NCBI GenBank assembly: GCA_026874595.1
Contig: CM049318.1
Coordinates: 59,306,250 to 59,370,249 of the forward strand
From: Sipunculus nudus
Lineage: Eukaryota > Annelida > Sipuncula > Golfingiida > Sipunculidae
Direction of reading: 5' to 3'
Length of the DNA stretch: 64,000 nucleotides
The notes under the pieces are model-generated. The model saw nothing but the letters and a program-made list of their open reading frames with translations, made no database searches and was not told where the DNA came from. Both the position numbers and the translations under genes were made by a program. This document shows positions 25,901 through 40,900 of the stretch, in pieces. Each line of letters opens with the position of its first letter. The first letter of the stretch is position 1.

Positions 25901-28900
25901 AAACACTACCTCAGGTAAAAACATTGTAAATTACATATCTCTCCATCTCTCACCAAAATTCCACTGCCACAGATCATTCTTTGGTTGCAGGTCCATCATT
26001 CCACCGAATATCCACATGCTCCCATCATGCACCACTGCGCTGTGCTGGTGTCGGGGTCCAGGTCCCTGGTCACCTCGCTCAGAATAACTCAGGTGCCATG
26101 ATTCTGTTTCTACAACATAAACATGATAACACATCAACAGGGAGTCTGGTGTTTTTCTACTGCAAATAATTCATAGGTGGCAGAACCATACAGTCATAAT
26201 TTCTGGAATAAGGCAGCTTTATTATCAGTTTCACAGACTGTTTCACAGACTGTGTCATAAATATTTTTGCGCCATGGTATAAATATCTTATTTTTAAAAC
26301 AACTGCAACATATAAACAACAGGATGAGGTTTTTACTTCAGTTGTAGTGTATTTTGGTTCAGGAAGACACAGGCCATACACTCACAGCTGCCCTGACATA
26401 AAACAGTAAAACATCTTTGTAGCGGTGACATGGCTTTTGTACTATTTCCGTTTAATCGTTAATACAGACATTTGAACAGGGAATTTACGCAGTTACCTTA
26501 CCATGACTGAGCTATACCTCAATAAAATGAGATACCTGAGATCATTATGGATTTTCTTGTTTTACAAAAACATATAGTACAGACCTCATAATCCTACCCA
26601 AGAGCATATGTGGGGTGGTGACTAAAATGTACTCTCAGATATATTTAACATTATAGTCACCATTGATGGCTATGCCTTAACAAGCCCTGCCATCATAACA
26701 AGGTGATGAAGCCGGGTAGAGCTCTGCCAGGTCATACATCAAAACCTTGTGTATTATAAGATAAAGGCTTTTGGCGGTTTTTCTTTCAAATTCTTACCAA
26801 AGTCAAATGACCAGAGGTCTCCATTGGACCCTTTTAAATCCACATAGCCACCGTGCACGTGCATGGCATTGTAGGATACCACTGCTGTGTGACCCCGCCG
26901 TCCACAAGGTGTGCAAACCTCAGAGTCGACTGTGAACTTTCTCCATTTTAAGGTATCTGAAATATACACATATATACAAGTGTTATTAAAATAAAAATAA
27001 ATGGGTCTTTAGCTCTCCATATGAACAACCCATAAGACTGATTAGCTGAATGTTGATAACCTTAAACAAACAATGAGTTCTGGATCTTATGGGTACATAT
27101 TTGAATAAAGACAAGGTTAAGGTCAATATCAGTGTCAAGGTCAAGTATGAAGGTCTTTGTCTTCTTAGCCATCTTTGTAGACACATCAAGGCTCAAAATA
27201 ATGTTAACTTTTCTCTTTTTGGGTCTGGTGTAAAGAAATATGAGAAATACAGGTAGCACCATAGGTCTTGTGCCACTGACACTGCTACCCATGATAAATG
27301 GGCACTACATGTTTCAGATCGATCCATGTATCTGATTTATGTATGAATTTGACTCAACATGGCCCAACTCAAGGTCAAGATCACCTTCATAGACAAAGCC
27401 ATGATCCCATTTGTAATAGGATTTAATCACCAATCTAATGATAATGTGTTAAATTTAAAAGAAACCAGTCATTTATTACAGTTAAACTTTATTTATTTTA
27501 CAAGGATTGTACAACTAGTTATAAAACTAATATGAGGCACTCTCCAGGGCTCTAGTTGTGCATTCAGTGGTGTCTATAGGTAGAGAAAACCGGAGAACCC
27601 GAAGAAAACCAATGACCTTGGACGGGCAACTACAACCCCCTCTCATGGCCATGCCAGGGTTCAAACCCGGGTTGCCAACAGAAAGCACCAAGTGTTTTAC
27701 CCCTTGACTGTCCAAGCCCCACAGACATATTGCTCCCATTGGAGGCAGTGATGGAGAATTGACCTATCCACCACTGACCAAATGCTCCACCCTTTTAACC
27801 TAATTATTACAATGAGCCTCCAAAACACTCCTACACAGGTCTTCCATGCCCGTGGTAGCAAGAGCTGTTTACAACATAATAATGACGTCACAAAGGTCGA
27901 AGACGTATGACGTCGCATTGACTGACATCATCTAATGGTAATACTGTTCTCAATTATTGAATATATCACAGTCATTGTGTATTGTCTTGCAATATTTTGG
28001 ATTATTTGACTCATATGAATTTCATGCAAGGTAAGACATTATTCCCTCGGTAGTCAGAGGAATGGCTCCTGCAATCTATAGCCTAGAACTTTTTATACTG
28101 TCTCCTTTTGATAAATAAATATCCCAGAAAATATGTTGACATGGGTACTGGTACAAACTACATGTGTTCTGTTTGACAGAGCTCTGTCAAGTTATGCAAA
28201 ATTTTTGTCAGATTATTGACGCTTTACAATCTTTAAGGTCACCTGATTAGTTGCTAGTTAGTCCAATGCTTCTGATTATTCACTGTTTGAATATGAGATT
28301 AAGGTCACATAGAGTTCATGGATAGGTCAATTGTAAATGGCACTGCCAGTCCTGTGTATAAGATAAATCTATCCAAGATCTGAGGTCACACCTAAGTTCA
28401 GGACAATCCAAAAACCTGTTTTTGAAAAATATGCTTTCTGCAATTTGACCAAACATGAACAAGGTCACAAACAGAGACGGTCTTGACCTTTAAGTTTGAA
28501 AAGGCTTCATTCAGAATCTATATGTATCCACATGCAACACTAAAAAGCTATTAAATAAAAGGTGTTAATTAGTTTTTTGAGTAGTTTCACTCTAAATGAT
28601 GATCAGCAGAAGCCATACAAATGAGGTAAAACATAGTGTCCCAGACCTTCCTACCTGGGGATGTAACAAATAAATCTGTAAGTTAACAAATCACTCACCG
28701 AGATCAAGAATCCAGAGAGGGGTCTCATCTGATGAGCTGAAAGATCCTCCAAATACATACAGTCTTCTCTGCAACAACATAAAATCATATATACACATTT
28801 ACCTATATGTACAATTTATCGACTGAATTAACTCGGCCAGCAAGCAGAATCTGCATACCATATCAGCAACAGGAACACTTATGGTCATAAACTTGGTAAA

Positions 28901-31900
28901 CTTTATTTTGATGGTAATATTGTTCACTTGCATTATATGCAAGAACCCTGGCAGTGACCTCACATTTAAGAATAAGGCAATTTTTGCTTTTTATTATTTA
29001 AAACAGAACAAACACATCTTTCTTAGTTGATATAATAGAAGTTAGGCCAAAATAAAAAAAAAGGTATGGTTCTCAGGCACTTTTATCCGACATCAATGTG
29101 GGCGGGCGTTTTTTTTGTAATTAATTTTTTTGGTATGTTTCGATAAAAATGTCAAATGATAAGGGAAAAGCAAGATGATAACAGATTTATTTTGCTAAAC
29201 AAGTGAAAGCACTACATAACAAAGGAAATTTTATGATTTTATCTTCTTGAAAGAAATGTCCGAGCAGCTGCAGCTCAAAATTGGTAAGTTTCTAATGAAA
29301 ATTAAAATAAAAATTTTTCATGTGGGGGTTTAAAATTGATGCGGGCGGTGCCTGAGAACCATACCTTTTATTTTTTGTTGCCTTAGTGTCAGATATCTTT
29401 GACAGATATGTATCCTGTGGAGGGGTGGGGTGAAGGGGATGGGGACAAGCATATTCAATGTAGTAAAACATGGCAACATGCAGATACACTAACCTTGTAA
29501 GCCAGCATTGTGTGCTCCTGTAAAAACATTGGAGCATCCCCTGTAGTCTCCACGACCTGCCAACTGCTGCTTCCTGTCAATGCAAAATTGGATGCAGGTA
29601 TTATTCTAAATGTTACAGCATCTTTTCCAACAGTGAAAATATTTATTTATGAAGTTACAGTATATACATTCAGTTATACAACATATACATATAGAAAATG
29701 TGATTTTTATATATATATATCATTCACAGAAACTACAAAATTTGATATATCAATATAATCTTCCTAACAAGGAGGAAGTCAAAAGATGGATGATGGGTGC
29801 TGACACAGCTGTTTACCTCATTCTATACAGAGAACTGATTTATGTAATGTGATTTAGGTCAATATATTTACTGATATCTTAAAGGGCCCCAATCACCTAT
29901 CTGACCTTTATAAACTAAAAGTAATCCCTTGGAGCTTTAATAAAAATATGCCAGAAAATGTTGATATCATCACACACAGGCTGCTTGTTTTGGTTATATC
30001 AATGTGTTTATAATATGTGGGGGCCTACCAAAATAATCTAAACAAATTCAACAAGGGCATCTTGCAGGAAGTCAGATAAGTCAGAGCTTTGCAAATGGCG
30101 TTTTGCAACAATTGACCTTTCTACCTCCAAATATATATGCACCCACCACCTTAGGTAACATGTTTTTCCCATTTTTTAACACTGCTGTGTTTACAAACAT
30201 GTTGTTGTAAACAAGTTCATACATCCTTCACGAAAGCCTTATATGAACATTTCACATCCAAAATTACCCTTAGATGATATACACAGAGTAAGCCCGAAAT
30301 CACATAATTTCTTTTACAAAAGGCAGGTGAATGGGCACCTTTAAGAGTTAATACATTTCCAGGCAGGTAGTACTAAATGTGAACATTTGCTATGCAGGGA
30401 TATACTATGCATATAAAATGTAGGGCCTAAAAACTTGTATGTTGAACAGGTAATGCCAAATGATGTGTGGAACCCTTCTACTAGCCCTTTACTGTTTACA
30501 AGCCACTAAAGAGCACTCTAAATGGGCAACTAGAATGCCATGATATGTATAGATTCTTTCAGGACAAAAATAAGGCATATTATTTCTAAGTTTCAATGAT
30601 TTTCAATAATCTTCAGCAAACCCTCTTAGTGGGAACTGTTTAAAATTTGATAAAGATACAAAGAGAGCTTGAAAAGATATTGCTGTCAGTGTAAATATAA
30701 AAAGTGTCAGAATTTGTCGGAAATCTAAAATAAATGTAAACAGTAAAGGTCTAGAGGTTGTTTCTACTAAAAAATAAACCTCTTCCAGTCAGGAATTGTG
30801 GGATGGCCAGGACTACTTCTTTCAACTGACACATTTTAAATCAAAATTTGTTACATTTCAAAGAAACACCTTCTGTTTACATTTCACAATTTTTTTTTCA
30901 ATACAAAAAAATTACTTATTCCATGAAGTCCTTACCAAAAAAACACCTATAAGTTTATGTAATTTGCCTTACAGCAATAATCATCCAACATATCTGAACG
31001 GAATACATTGTCTTCTTCACTACATTTATACCTACGCCCCTGGTGTATTTAGAAGTCCAGTGCATTGTGGGTGTAATATTTTGAAGCCCACAATCCCTAA
31101 CCAGCAGAGTCATACAGTGTGACTGTGTGGGTTAATATTCTATATGTACTATATCAACAAGTGAACACCACTTCATAGCTTACCACAACAGATGTCACAC
31201 ACAGCGTCGGCCCCATGTTTGTACATTAAACCAACTCACAATCTAGGCTATTATTGCAAAGTTGAGTGTAACAGGGCACTATGCCGTCATATGTAAAATA
31301 ATATCTCACCTAGTTCATACTTCCACAGATCCCGGAGCGGTACAGTGCCATCTTTCCCGCCGTGGACATATATGCTGGTCCCGTGTACACATGTGGCATG
31401 TTTGGTCCTGGCTGATGGAACGTCCTTGGTGCAGTGTGGTGTGGCTGAGTTCCACGTATATGTATATGTGCTGGGGTAAACGGTGGACACTTTGGCCGTA
31501 GATTCAATCTACAGAAATACCAAGATAGCAGCATGATAGAATAAGAAGCGGTAAAGGAACTGTAAAACAACACTGTTAAGCGCAAAACACACTAACGCGC
31601 GCATCACGCTCGCGTCACGTGTCAAATCTGGAAAAAATGGCTCTGCTCTATTAATCAATGACATAAAAGACTAACGCACGCGTCATGTGCAGATCAAGCA
31701 TTTGCTATCGCTCCTGGAGCAATTTTTGACACATGACACGCGCTTGCCCCTTGGGAATCCCGAACAATGACGTCACTTTAAAGAGGCTTTCCCACACATT
31801 CTGATTGTCATAACTAAATACACAACACGAGCTTGGTTGATTTTATCAAATCTGATGCGTGGCATGTGCGTGGTAGCTGAGTTTAGTGTGTTTTGAATTT

Positions 31901-34900
31901 GTTGCAAGGGCGAATGCATGACACACACATCAGTGTGTTTTGGGATTTATTGTTTACACTGTTGAACTCACCACCAGTGGACATCAAGCTACAAGTGCAC
32001 TCTACTATCACCTCTGTGACAGGCACCAGCCTCTCTTTATTTTATCAAGTAAAAACTCCAGGCTATATATAGCTCACATGTAGTCAAAGCCAGCAGGTAA
32101 GGCCAAAAAAAAATAAAAGGTATAGCTCTCAGGCACTGCCCGCATCAATTTGAACCCCCCATCAAATATTTTTATTTTGATTTTCATCTTTCAAGAAGAT
32201 AAAATAATACAAATTTGATAAGATTTCCTTTGCTATGTAGTTCTTTTACCTGTTTAGCAAAAAAATTCTATTATTTTCATGCTTTTCCCTGATCATATGA
32301 CATTTTTATCGAAACATACAAAAATGGTAAAAAATAAAATATTGCCCACCTGCACTGGTTTCTGAAACAAGGGACCTATGTGTCACGGCGCTCAGCTGTT
32401 ATATATGATAAAAAAATATGATTTAGAAATGAGGCACATGCTGGTTTTGTGTGGTAATAAGTATAAGCTGTATTATGAGTTGTTGTTGTTAAGCTTATGT
32501 ATGATTTTGATAGTACCTTTGGAGACAGAGAAGAGAATTGATTTCATTTATTTTATTAACAAATTGAGTACTTTTGTCACACAGATTGTGACTTGGCCAT
32601 ATAACTTATAAGCAGAACATATGATATAAGAGTTTAACTATTTATTAAAAAAATTACAAATATTGTCCCAGATATAATTTTTATTAAAAACAATAAGAGA
32701 ATCGTATGATTTTTTAAAATGAAATATAACTGAAATGATTATTAAAATAATATTAAAGAATATATTCATGAATTGCAAAGTATTCCCACCATGTCTGGTA
32801 TTTATTCAGTTTTCACCAAACAATGGTGTTGAGAATCCAGAATGTACAAAATTCACACATTTAAATAATGATCATAAGTACCTGGTTTTATGGCTTTTAT
32901 TTATATTAAAAAAAATAAATGTGATATATTTATTTTGGACTAATTTCACATCAATGTACACACTAGACACAGTAGGAATCTAGATTAATATTATAAACTG
33001 CATCTTTGTCTATCATTAATTTCCTTCATATGATCCCTAATGATTAGTAATGAATAATATGATTTACTTTTTTATTATTAAAATTGAACTGAAAAATGCC
33101 ATAGGTGACTGCATGGTGTTATTTGGAATACGTGACATTCTATCCATCAATACAAGATTCTTATATCATCAGTAAGTGCAAGTTAATTCCCTATTATTAT
33201 AAACTAACAAATTCCTTTTCTATTTTTCTTTAATTTGTTATTAAAAACCCAATAAAAATTGATTAATTTATTGTTTATTGTTATGTTGTTGGTTAAAACT
33301 ACTAGATGAGTTGGGTTGGACACCTGGATCACTGTGGCTGGCCATAAGCTGCCTTGCTGCCCCAGTATATGCCTCCCTTCAAGCATGCATATTTTGCTGA
33401 AAGTTCGATAAGGTCAACATACATGTGACTCAAGAGTGGCTGGAGAGAGCCAAGGTCTGACATGGTCTCATAAAAACATTAATAAAAGCTACAATTTTTG
33501 GCCAATTTCTTTCAGCTTTCTAAACTAAAAAGCTGAAATCCTTATGTGTGCATGATATGAAAATTATATAAACAGAGCTCACATGAAACAAAAGTGAAAT
33601 GGTCAAAGTTGGGCAAAATTTAAGGTACTAATTTTATATTTATACTAATAACTTATAAAATTTTAAAAATTCAGAACTAATTTTGGGTATTCAATTGAAT
33701 CTTGATTAAATAATGTTACATCCCTGACAAAAAATCTCTAGCTTCAGCAAGCCCCTTGTTAAGGGAGTAAATATATTTCTTGATTTTTTACAAAGTGCAT
33801 TATGTTTGGGCCCATAACTTAAAACAATTACGCAATACTGACATCATTTCTGGCATGTGCACTGAGAATGTATAGAAAAACATGTATATTATATATGATT
33901 AAAGTTAGATCAGTGGTTTTGATATTAGGCAGTATTGAAGTGTAACAATGGGTTTTTAATTGAAAAATGAAGTTTTTCATTAATATCTCAAAGGTATTAA
34001 GATTAAGTCTTAGTGACCAAATTCTTGGCATGGTAGGGAATTTTGGCTACATTTAATTGTATGCCAAATTTTAGGAACTGAGAGCTTAAGCTGGAAAGCT
34101 GAGCTCTTGCAAACTGCATAAAACTAGCCTGATGTAATTAATATGTTACATGAGCTTGAAAACTTGAATAAAATCTACAGTTTTTGATCAACTGGTTTCA
34201 AATTTTTGGTGTTAACAGACAAAATGCTAACAAAAACATGCTGAGAAAATTAAATCCACAGTACTTACAGGAAAAAAACGTGCAATGGTCAAAGTTAGGC
34301 AAAATTTAAGGTACCAATTTTTTATTTTTGTTAATATTTTAAAAAATTTAAAAGATTTTGATCTAATTTTGGGTATACAATTTAATTTTGATTAATTAAA
34401 GTTATATTAATTGAAACTAGATGTGTCGGAACGACACGAATGCCCCCGCCTTGGGCAAATTAGAAACATTTGTAAAATTTGGAAAATTTTTTAAGTTCAG
34501 GAGGTGTCGTATGGTCAAAAGTAGGTCAACAAGGGCAAAATGCAAACTCGATCGATCTGTAACGGGTCATTATCAAGCAACACACCAAAAATCATGCCAG
34601 TATATGCAGGCATTGTGAAAAAAAGTCCATAAATGTGCATTTTCCATAAAAATTTCTTTCATGAAATTTTCTATGTTTAGGAGCCGTAAAACTCGATCTG
34701 TAACTGTCATTATCAGTACAAAAAAGTCAGTACATATGCATTTGTTATGAAAATTTATATTTTTCATGATACTTTCTATGTTCAGGAGCAGTCAAATGGT
34801 CAAAAGTAGGTCAACTGAGACAAAACAAGAACTCGATCTGTAACTGGACATTATCTGCCTACACACCAAAAATCAGGCCTGAATCTGCAGGCACTGCAAA

Positions 34901-37900
34901 AAAAAGTCCATACATGTGCACCTTTTTATGAAATTTTCAATGTTAGAGCACCGTCAAACGGTAAAAAATAGGTCAACTGGGACAAAACGTGAACTTGATC
35001 TGTAACTGGTCATTATCTGCCCACACACCAAAAATCAGGCCAATATCTGCAGGTATTGTGAAGAAAAGTCTGTACAAGTGTATTTGTCATGAAAATATAT
35101 ATTTTACATGAAATTTTCTATGTTCAGGAGCCGTAAAACAGTCAAAAGTAGGTCAACCGGGAGGAAATGCGAACTCCATCTGTAACTGGTCAATATCTGC
35201 CAACACCAAAAATCAGGCCAATATCTGCAGGCATTGCCAAAAAAGGTCCGTACATGTGTATTTGTCATGAAATTTCATATTTTTCATGAAATTTTCTATG
35301 TTCAGGAGCCTTAAAACGGTCAAAAGTAGGTCAACCGGGATGAAACTCGAACTCGATCTTTAACTGGTCTATATCTGTTCACACACCAAAAATCAGGCCA
35401 ACATCTGCAGGCACTGCGAAAAAAGTCCGTACATGTGTATTTGTCATGAAATTTCATATTTTTAATGAAAATTTCTAAGTTTAGGAGCCGTAAAAAGGTC
35501 AAAAGTAGGTCAACCGGGACGAAACGTGAACTCGATCTGTAACTGGTCTATATCTGCTTACACACCAAAAATCAGGCCAATATCTGCAGGCATTGCGAAA
35601 AAAAGTCCATACATGTGTACCTGTCATGAATATTTCTATTTTTCATGAAATTTTCTAAGTTTAGGAGCCGTAAAATGGTCAAAAGTAGGTCAACCGGGAC
35701 GAAACGCGAACTTGATCTGTAACTGGTCTATATCTGCCCACACACCAAAAATCAGGCCAATATCTGCAGGCATTGCGAAAAAAAGTCCGTACAACTGTTT
35801 GATTTCGGAATGACGGAAGGACGGAAGGAAGGAATGACGGACATGGGTAAAACTATATGCCCCGGCCACTTTGTGGCGGGGGCATAAAAAAGTCCATAGC
35901 TTTAACAAGTTTTGTGTTAAGTAATCAAATATTTTTCCTGATTTTTTACAAAATGCATTATGTTCTGGCCCATAACTTTCTTAAATTATATAATACAGAC
36001 ATAATTTCAGGCATGTACATAGGAACTATATAGAGGAATATTTATGGTAAATATGAGGAAAAACAAATGAGTGGATTTGATATTAGGCAGCCCTGAAGTG
36101 TGAAAATAGGTTTTTAATAAAAAATTGAGGTTTTTCCTTAATTTCTCAAAGGAACAAAGTCGCAAAGACCAAGTTTTCGGCTTGGTAGGAGAACTTGGGG
36201 ACATCTATCACTATGCCGAATTTTGGATTCCTAGGTCTTAAGGTTTCAAAAGTGCCACATCTACGGACGGACGGACGGACGGACCGACAGACGGACGGAC
36301 AACAGACAATGGACCACGACTATAGCTCAGATGACTTATAGTCAGCTGAGCTAAAAAGTGCTTGAGAACCATACCTTTTTTTTGGCCTTATGTGTCTTAT
36401 TTAGATCAAATGGAAACATATTTGAACCTTATTATACCTTATTATGATAACTACAATGCATTATTATGACATCTACATTGCCTTATTATGACATCAACAG
36501 TACCTTATTATGACACCTATGCCTTATTTAAGCATAGGTGTACATAGGTTTTGCTGCTTAATATATAAACATAAACTGATTGTTTCCTCTTTGTAAAACT
36601 TTGACTGATATAAAGAAAAAAATCACAAGTGGATAAATGTAAAACTTTCTTTGTAAGAGAAATAAGCTTTGTGTGTGTGTGGGATGGGGGGCCTTGGAAA
36701 AAACGTTAGACAAGCTTTTCACAGAGATGTTGACTGTGCATTGCAGATTAACAGTAGTAACCCCCGGTTGAAGGAATTTAGTGAAGGAATATATAGAACA
36801 GAAATAACACCTGCAAAATGGTACAGAAAATGGGATAAAAATGAGCACTACAAAAGTACATTAAATAAAGTAAATATTTTCTTATCCGTAATCTGTTCAA
36901 GGACTGTAGGAATGGCCGTTGTCATTTTGCTTGTGAGTTTGTGAACTACTGAAAATGGGCATCTATAATCTAATTGTTAAACATTTAGAATATCAAAAAG
37001 ATTTCCACAAAGCTTGTGTAATGTTGAAAAGGAAGAATGTATACAATGTTCTGCTTATTCATGTTTGAAGTGACACTACCTTATTCCTTGAGTACAACAT
37101 GGTCCAGCTCATATCAGCATACGTGTTTGTCTGGTCCAGCAGCGCATCAACGTCCACCTTCTGAAACATGAATCATTACTACATAGATATAATGTACAAA
37201 TAACATAGATTTGGAATAACACAGTTCTTCCACATCTATAGTGTAAATGTCAATGGACAAACTGAAATGCCTGATCAGTGATATCCCCATATTGTCTGAT
37301 ACATTATGGATGGAGCAGTACATACAGTGCCACCTAGCTCTGCCAAGCTGAACTACTGGTACATGTGCCTTCAAGTAAATTTCTGGATCTGCCAGGAAGG
37401 TATGACCATGCAGTAAGCAGCCATTATAATAATATTTAAAGCAGTATCTGTGTTTGAGTGTGTGTCTGTAAGTCCTAACACAGCTTATTAACATTCATGT
37501 GCCATTTAGCACTGCTTTCATTTCTAGATTATTTCCTGATGATGAATAAAGACAAGATTGGAATTTATCCTTGGCATGTTTACTTCTAAAAAAAAATCAA
37601 AATTCTGAACAATAAATGGTAGCAAATGAAAATAATGACCCCATTAATACACAGGAAACGATGAAGAAGAATGAGGAAATACCATCCTGTCTGTGTGTGT
37701 GGTTATGCAATTGTGTGTTTGATTGTGTGACTATTTATGCAAATTAAATTATAAAACAAGCAGGACAGTATGTAGAAGCAGGATAAGATGCACAGAACAT
37801 AGGTCATTTGTACAGGTAATTAACTTGCAAGTAATGTATCTAGTTGATCACTATCAGCGTTCTTACCTCCTTGTCCCTGAAGATCTCCGAGATGATGTCA

Positions 37901-40900
37901 TACACGAGAGCTTTGATGTTCAAGAAGACATTTTCTGCTGCAATGATAATTTGACATGGCCATCAATACGACTTTCCCCTAAATCAAAAATAAGCTCAGA
38001 TCAAACTACATATGAAACTAATCTTAGGGGGTTTAATTACTAAATGTTCTCTAAACCACAAAAAAATACACAGCATGTCTAACCAGAGGACATTGACACA
38101 ACATGGACATACCAACTGCAGCAAATGAATCACAATCTCTTGCTTTGTTTACAGACCTGGATTCTCCATCATTTGTTCCATGATAAATATCCCTGGCATA
38201 TTTTCAGAGAATTACAGTATTTGTTTTATTTTTTTTAGAAGCCACTGAAGAGCCACTGAAGAACTGCTGAAAACTGCATGACCTGATTGTGATTCATTAA
38301 TACCAGTAACACATCCTTTGATCATAAGCACCCAATTAGTGATCACTATGAAAACTAAGGGATGTGTGAGAGAATTTGACCTTTATGCATGTCAGTTAGC
38401 CGAGACTTGTCACATTGTTTAAATCATGCATTGATTACTATGATGAGAAGTACATTTTGTATTTCAAATTTCCTGTGAAGCAGTCCAGAATAATGTATAT
38501 AATCTTATGTGGAGTAAAATACAGACAACTATACTTCTCAGGTTAGTTCCATCAAAAGATGCCCATCAGTTTCTTAGATACTGTTCCATTATAATATAAA
38601 AGTTAATTAATTCTGATAATAGCCAATCATTGAAGGAATCGAACATCCAAGCATTTTATTTGGTTGGAAATGCTGATCATGTCTTGCAACAAATTTGACT
38701 GAAGCATTTAATTCATTATATATTGAAACAGTATTTTCTGTCATGACATACTGGCTGAAGTTAGGCATATCAGTATCCGCCAGACGTGCTGCAGGCGGTC
38801 TGGCCCCACCAGCAGACGGAAATGTGTGATACCGCCCTGTCAGATGGCTGGGTCAGGTCATATAACTTATGCCATTCATAAATATTATGCAAATATTGAG
38901 ATTCCCATGTCACATGACAGAGTGGTCCTATCACGTTTACTGCTACTCATCCGGAGTTTTCTTCATCAGAGGAACATGGCAGCTCAGGAAATTTGATCTA
39001 CATAGATTGGGCTGGTGTTCAACACCAAACTAAGTAATTAACCCGTGAAGTGACAGGGTCAAGGAGACCTTATGATAGAAACTGATCAGATTACAGATGG
39101 GACCATTAATATTATAAAATACACTGTCAGCTAAAGACATCATGCAGCACCATTATATCATTGAGAGATATCAGTCATCAATAAGTTTGAATCAAGTATT
39201 TCTGTAGCTATCAGCCAAATAATCATACAGTTCTAAACAGAAATGTCAGCAATTCATAGTCATTACCAAAAACCCATGCCTCCCACCCCCGCCCCCCCCC
39301 CCCCCATTCTATTATTATAAACATCAATTTGAATGGTGAAAGAAATTGGCTTTTAAAATTCTTGTATGGAGAGGAGAGCAAACATATATATATATGCTTA
39401 TCAGTCAAATATGCAATACTTTTAAACTAAATAACTAAATGAATTAATGACAAAACAATCTAAACTGTAGTTAAGCTAATTTTAAAGTGAAAAAATATAT
39501 TTGGGAATCCAAAGATGATACTTCAAACTGATCTGTATTCCCTGACCCAAAATCCTTGAATACTGTTATACTATTATATATGTTTATATTTGAGGAATGT
39601 AAAATCGGGCGTGTGGTTACAAAAATGGGGGTAGGGTGTAGCCCGGTGGTTAAGGCCTTGGACTTGGGAGCTGAAGGTCCTCAGTTCAAACCCCGTTGGT
39701 GTCTCAACAGCATAATGGTGAAATCTCGTTAAAACCTCAGAGATTCGCTCTAATGTCTTAACGACAGGTTCAGGTTATGACTTCTGGATTAATCCTAACC
39801 CTGTGCATATAAAACCTGAAATTCAGAAGGCTTAATGATAACATATCATTTTGATAATATGAGTTCCTTAATCCACATTCCATAGACAGTGCCATCAAAG
39901 GGGCATGGACCTATCCTTAAAAAAAAGTTTCAGAAACTACCCTTCAAGACACTGAATCAGCTGCACAGAGGTTAGCTTTACCTTTACAGATCCAAGGTAC
40001 CTACTTTCATCTCAAAGTCAAGAGTTCTACCCACAAATGGTACAGCTTCACAAACAGGAGAACCACAAGAGTGCATAAGACACCAGTCTTATGTCTAGTG
40101 ACCTTTGACCTCATTAAATTTGCACAGATTTTACAGAGAATTAAAAGAAGATGAATTTCATTAAAACCCATCAATCTCCTAACAGTTTCAGCAATACCAC
40201 AAAAAAGTCTGACCTCTGACCTTATTAAATATGTGTGGATTTTGAAAGAACCAAACTCAGGCAAGATATTTTATTGGTAAATAATGAAATTGCGTTTCAT
40301 GAAAATCCCTGGTAAGTTAACAGATGGACTCTCCCCATGCCATAACAGAACCTGTATAAAAAACTATAAAATGTTCCCTAAATTGTATAAATTTTAGGGC
40401 CAAAAATTAGTCTGGATTGTGATTTCATGTAACTGATGTAATTACGACACTATTGTTGACATTGGCCAGAGTAGTGAACATTCTGTTTGATAAATTTTTA
40501 GCATCAATGGCTGAAATATATGTAAATATATCTTGACTTTGCTCCTGGTTGAACTAGCAGCAATTTGGTTTACTGTTTCCCTACAAAGCTGGAGGATTTG
40601 GCATAAGTATTTATGAAAAGGGGTATCTTTAAACTTAAAGACTCACCTCCAGAACACCAGGGAAAATAGGATCTTGTCAGTTACATAACATGAGGCAGGC
40701 CTCAATGACCACCTTAAAGGTTTGATGATACAGTATCTGTGGAAATGTATGTGGTCAGTTTGCTAATGTTTTATCTGCTTTTTTATAAGGAAGTATATTT
40801 AGTGTTATCTAACCATATAATGCATCACTGGAACATATATACTGTGTACAAAAGCACATATCCTGCTGTGGTGGGTCGAGTCGAGTTAACGACGTGTTAT

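Larger units (their letters stand above)
32366..36357 (+). mobile_element. S-family element 2, with nested element
   Basis: The 5' end aaacaagggacct..GTCACGGCGCTCAGCTG (palindrome decayed) starts at the MITE breakpoint. The 3' hairpin at 36324-36352 is followed by CTAAAAA and resumed MITE sequence. The interior holds two monomers of about 660 bp (from about 33475 and 34147). The second is interrupted by the element at 34417-35886. A GGACGGACGGAC tract precedes the 3' hairpin (36256-36300). No coding capacity. Confidence 0.75.
32098..36390. mobile_element. Second copy of the TA-flanked MITE, split by S element 2
   Basis: The left inverted repeat (aaggtatagctctcaggcac, 32117-32136) and most of the body (to about 32365) match the 29043-29385 MITE in inverse orientation. 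The right inverted repeat (gtgcttgagaaccatacctt, 36358-36377) lies 4 kb away. TA flanks are at 32098-32099 and 36389-36390. Everything between about 32366 and 36357 is inserted sequence. Confidence 0.82.
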
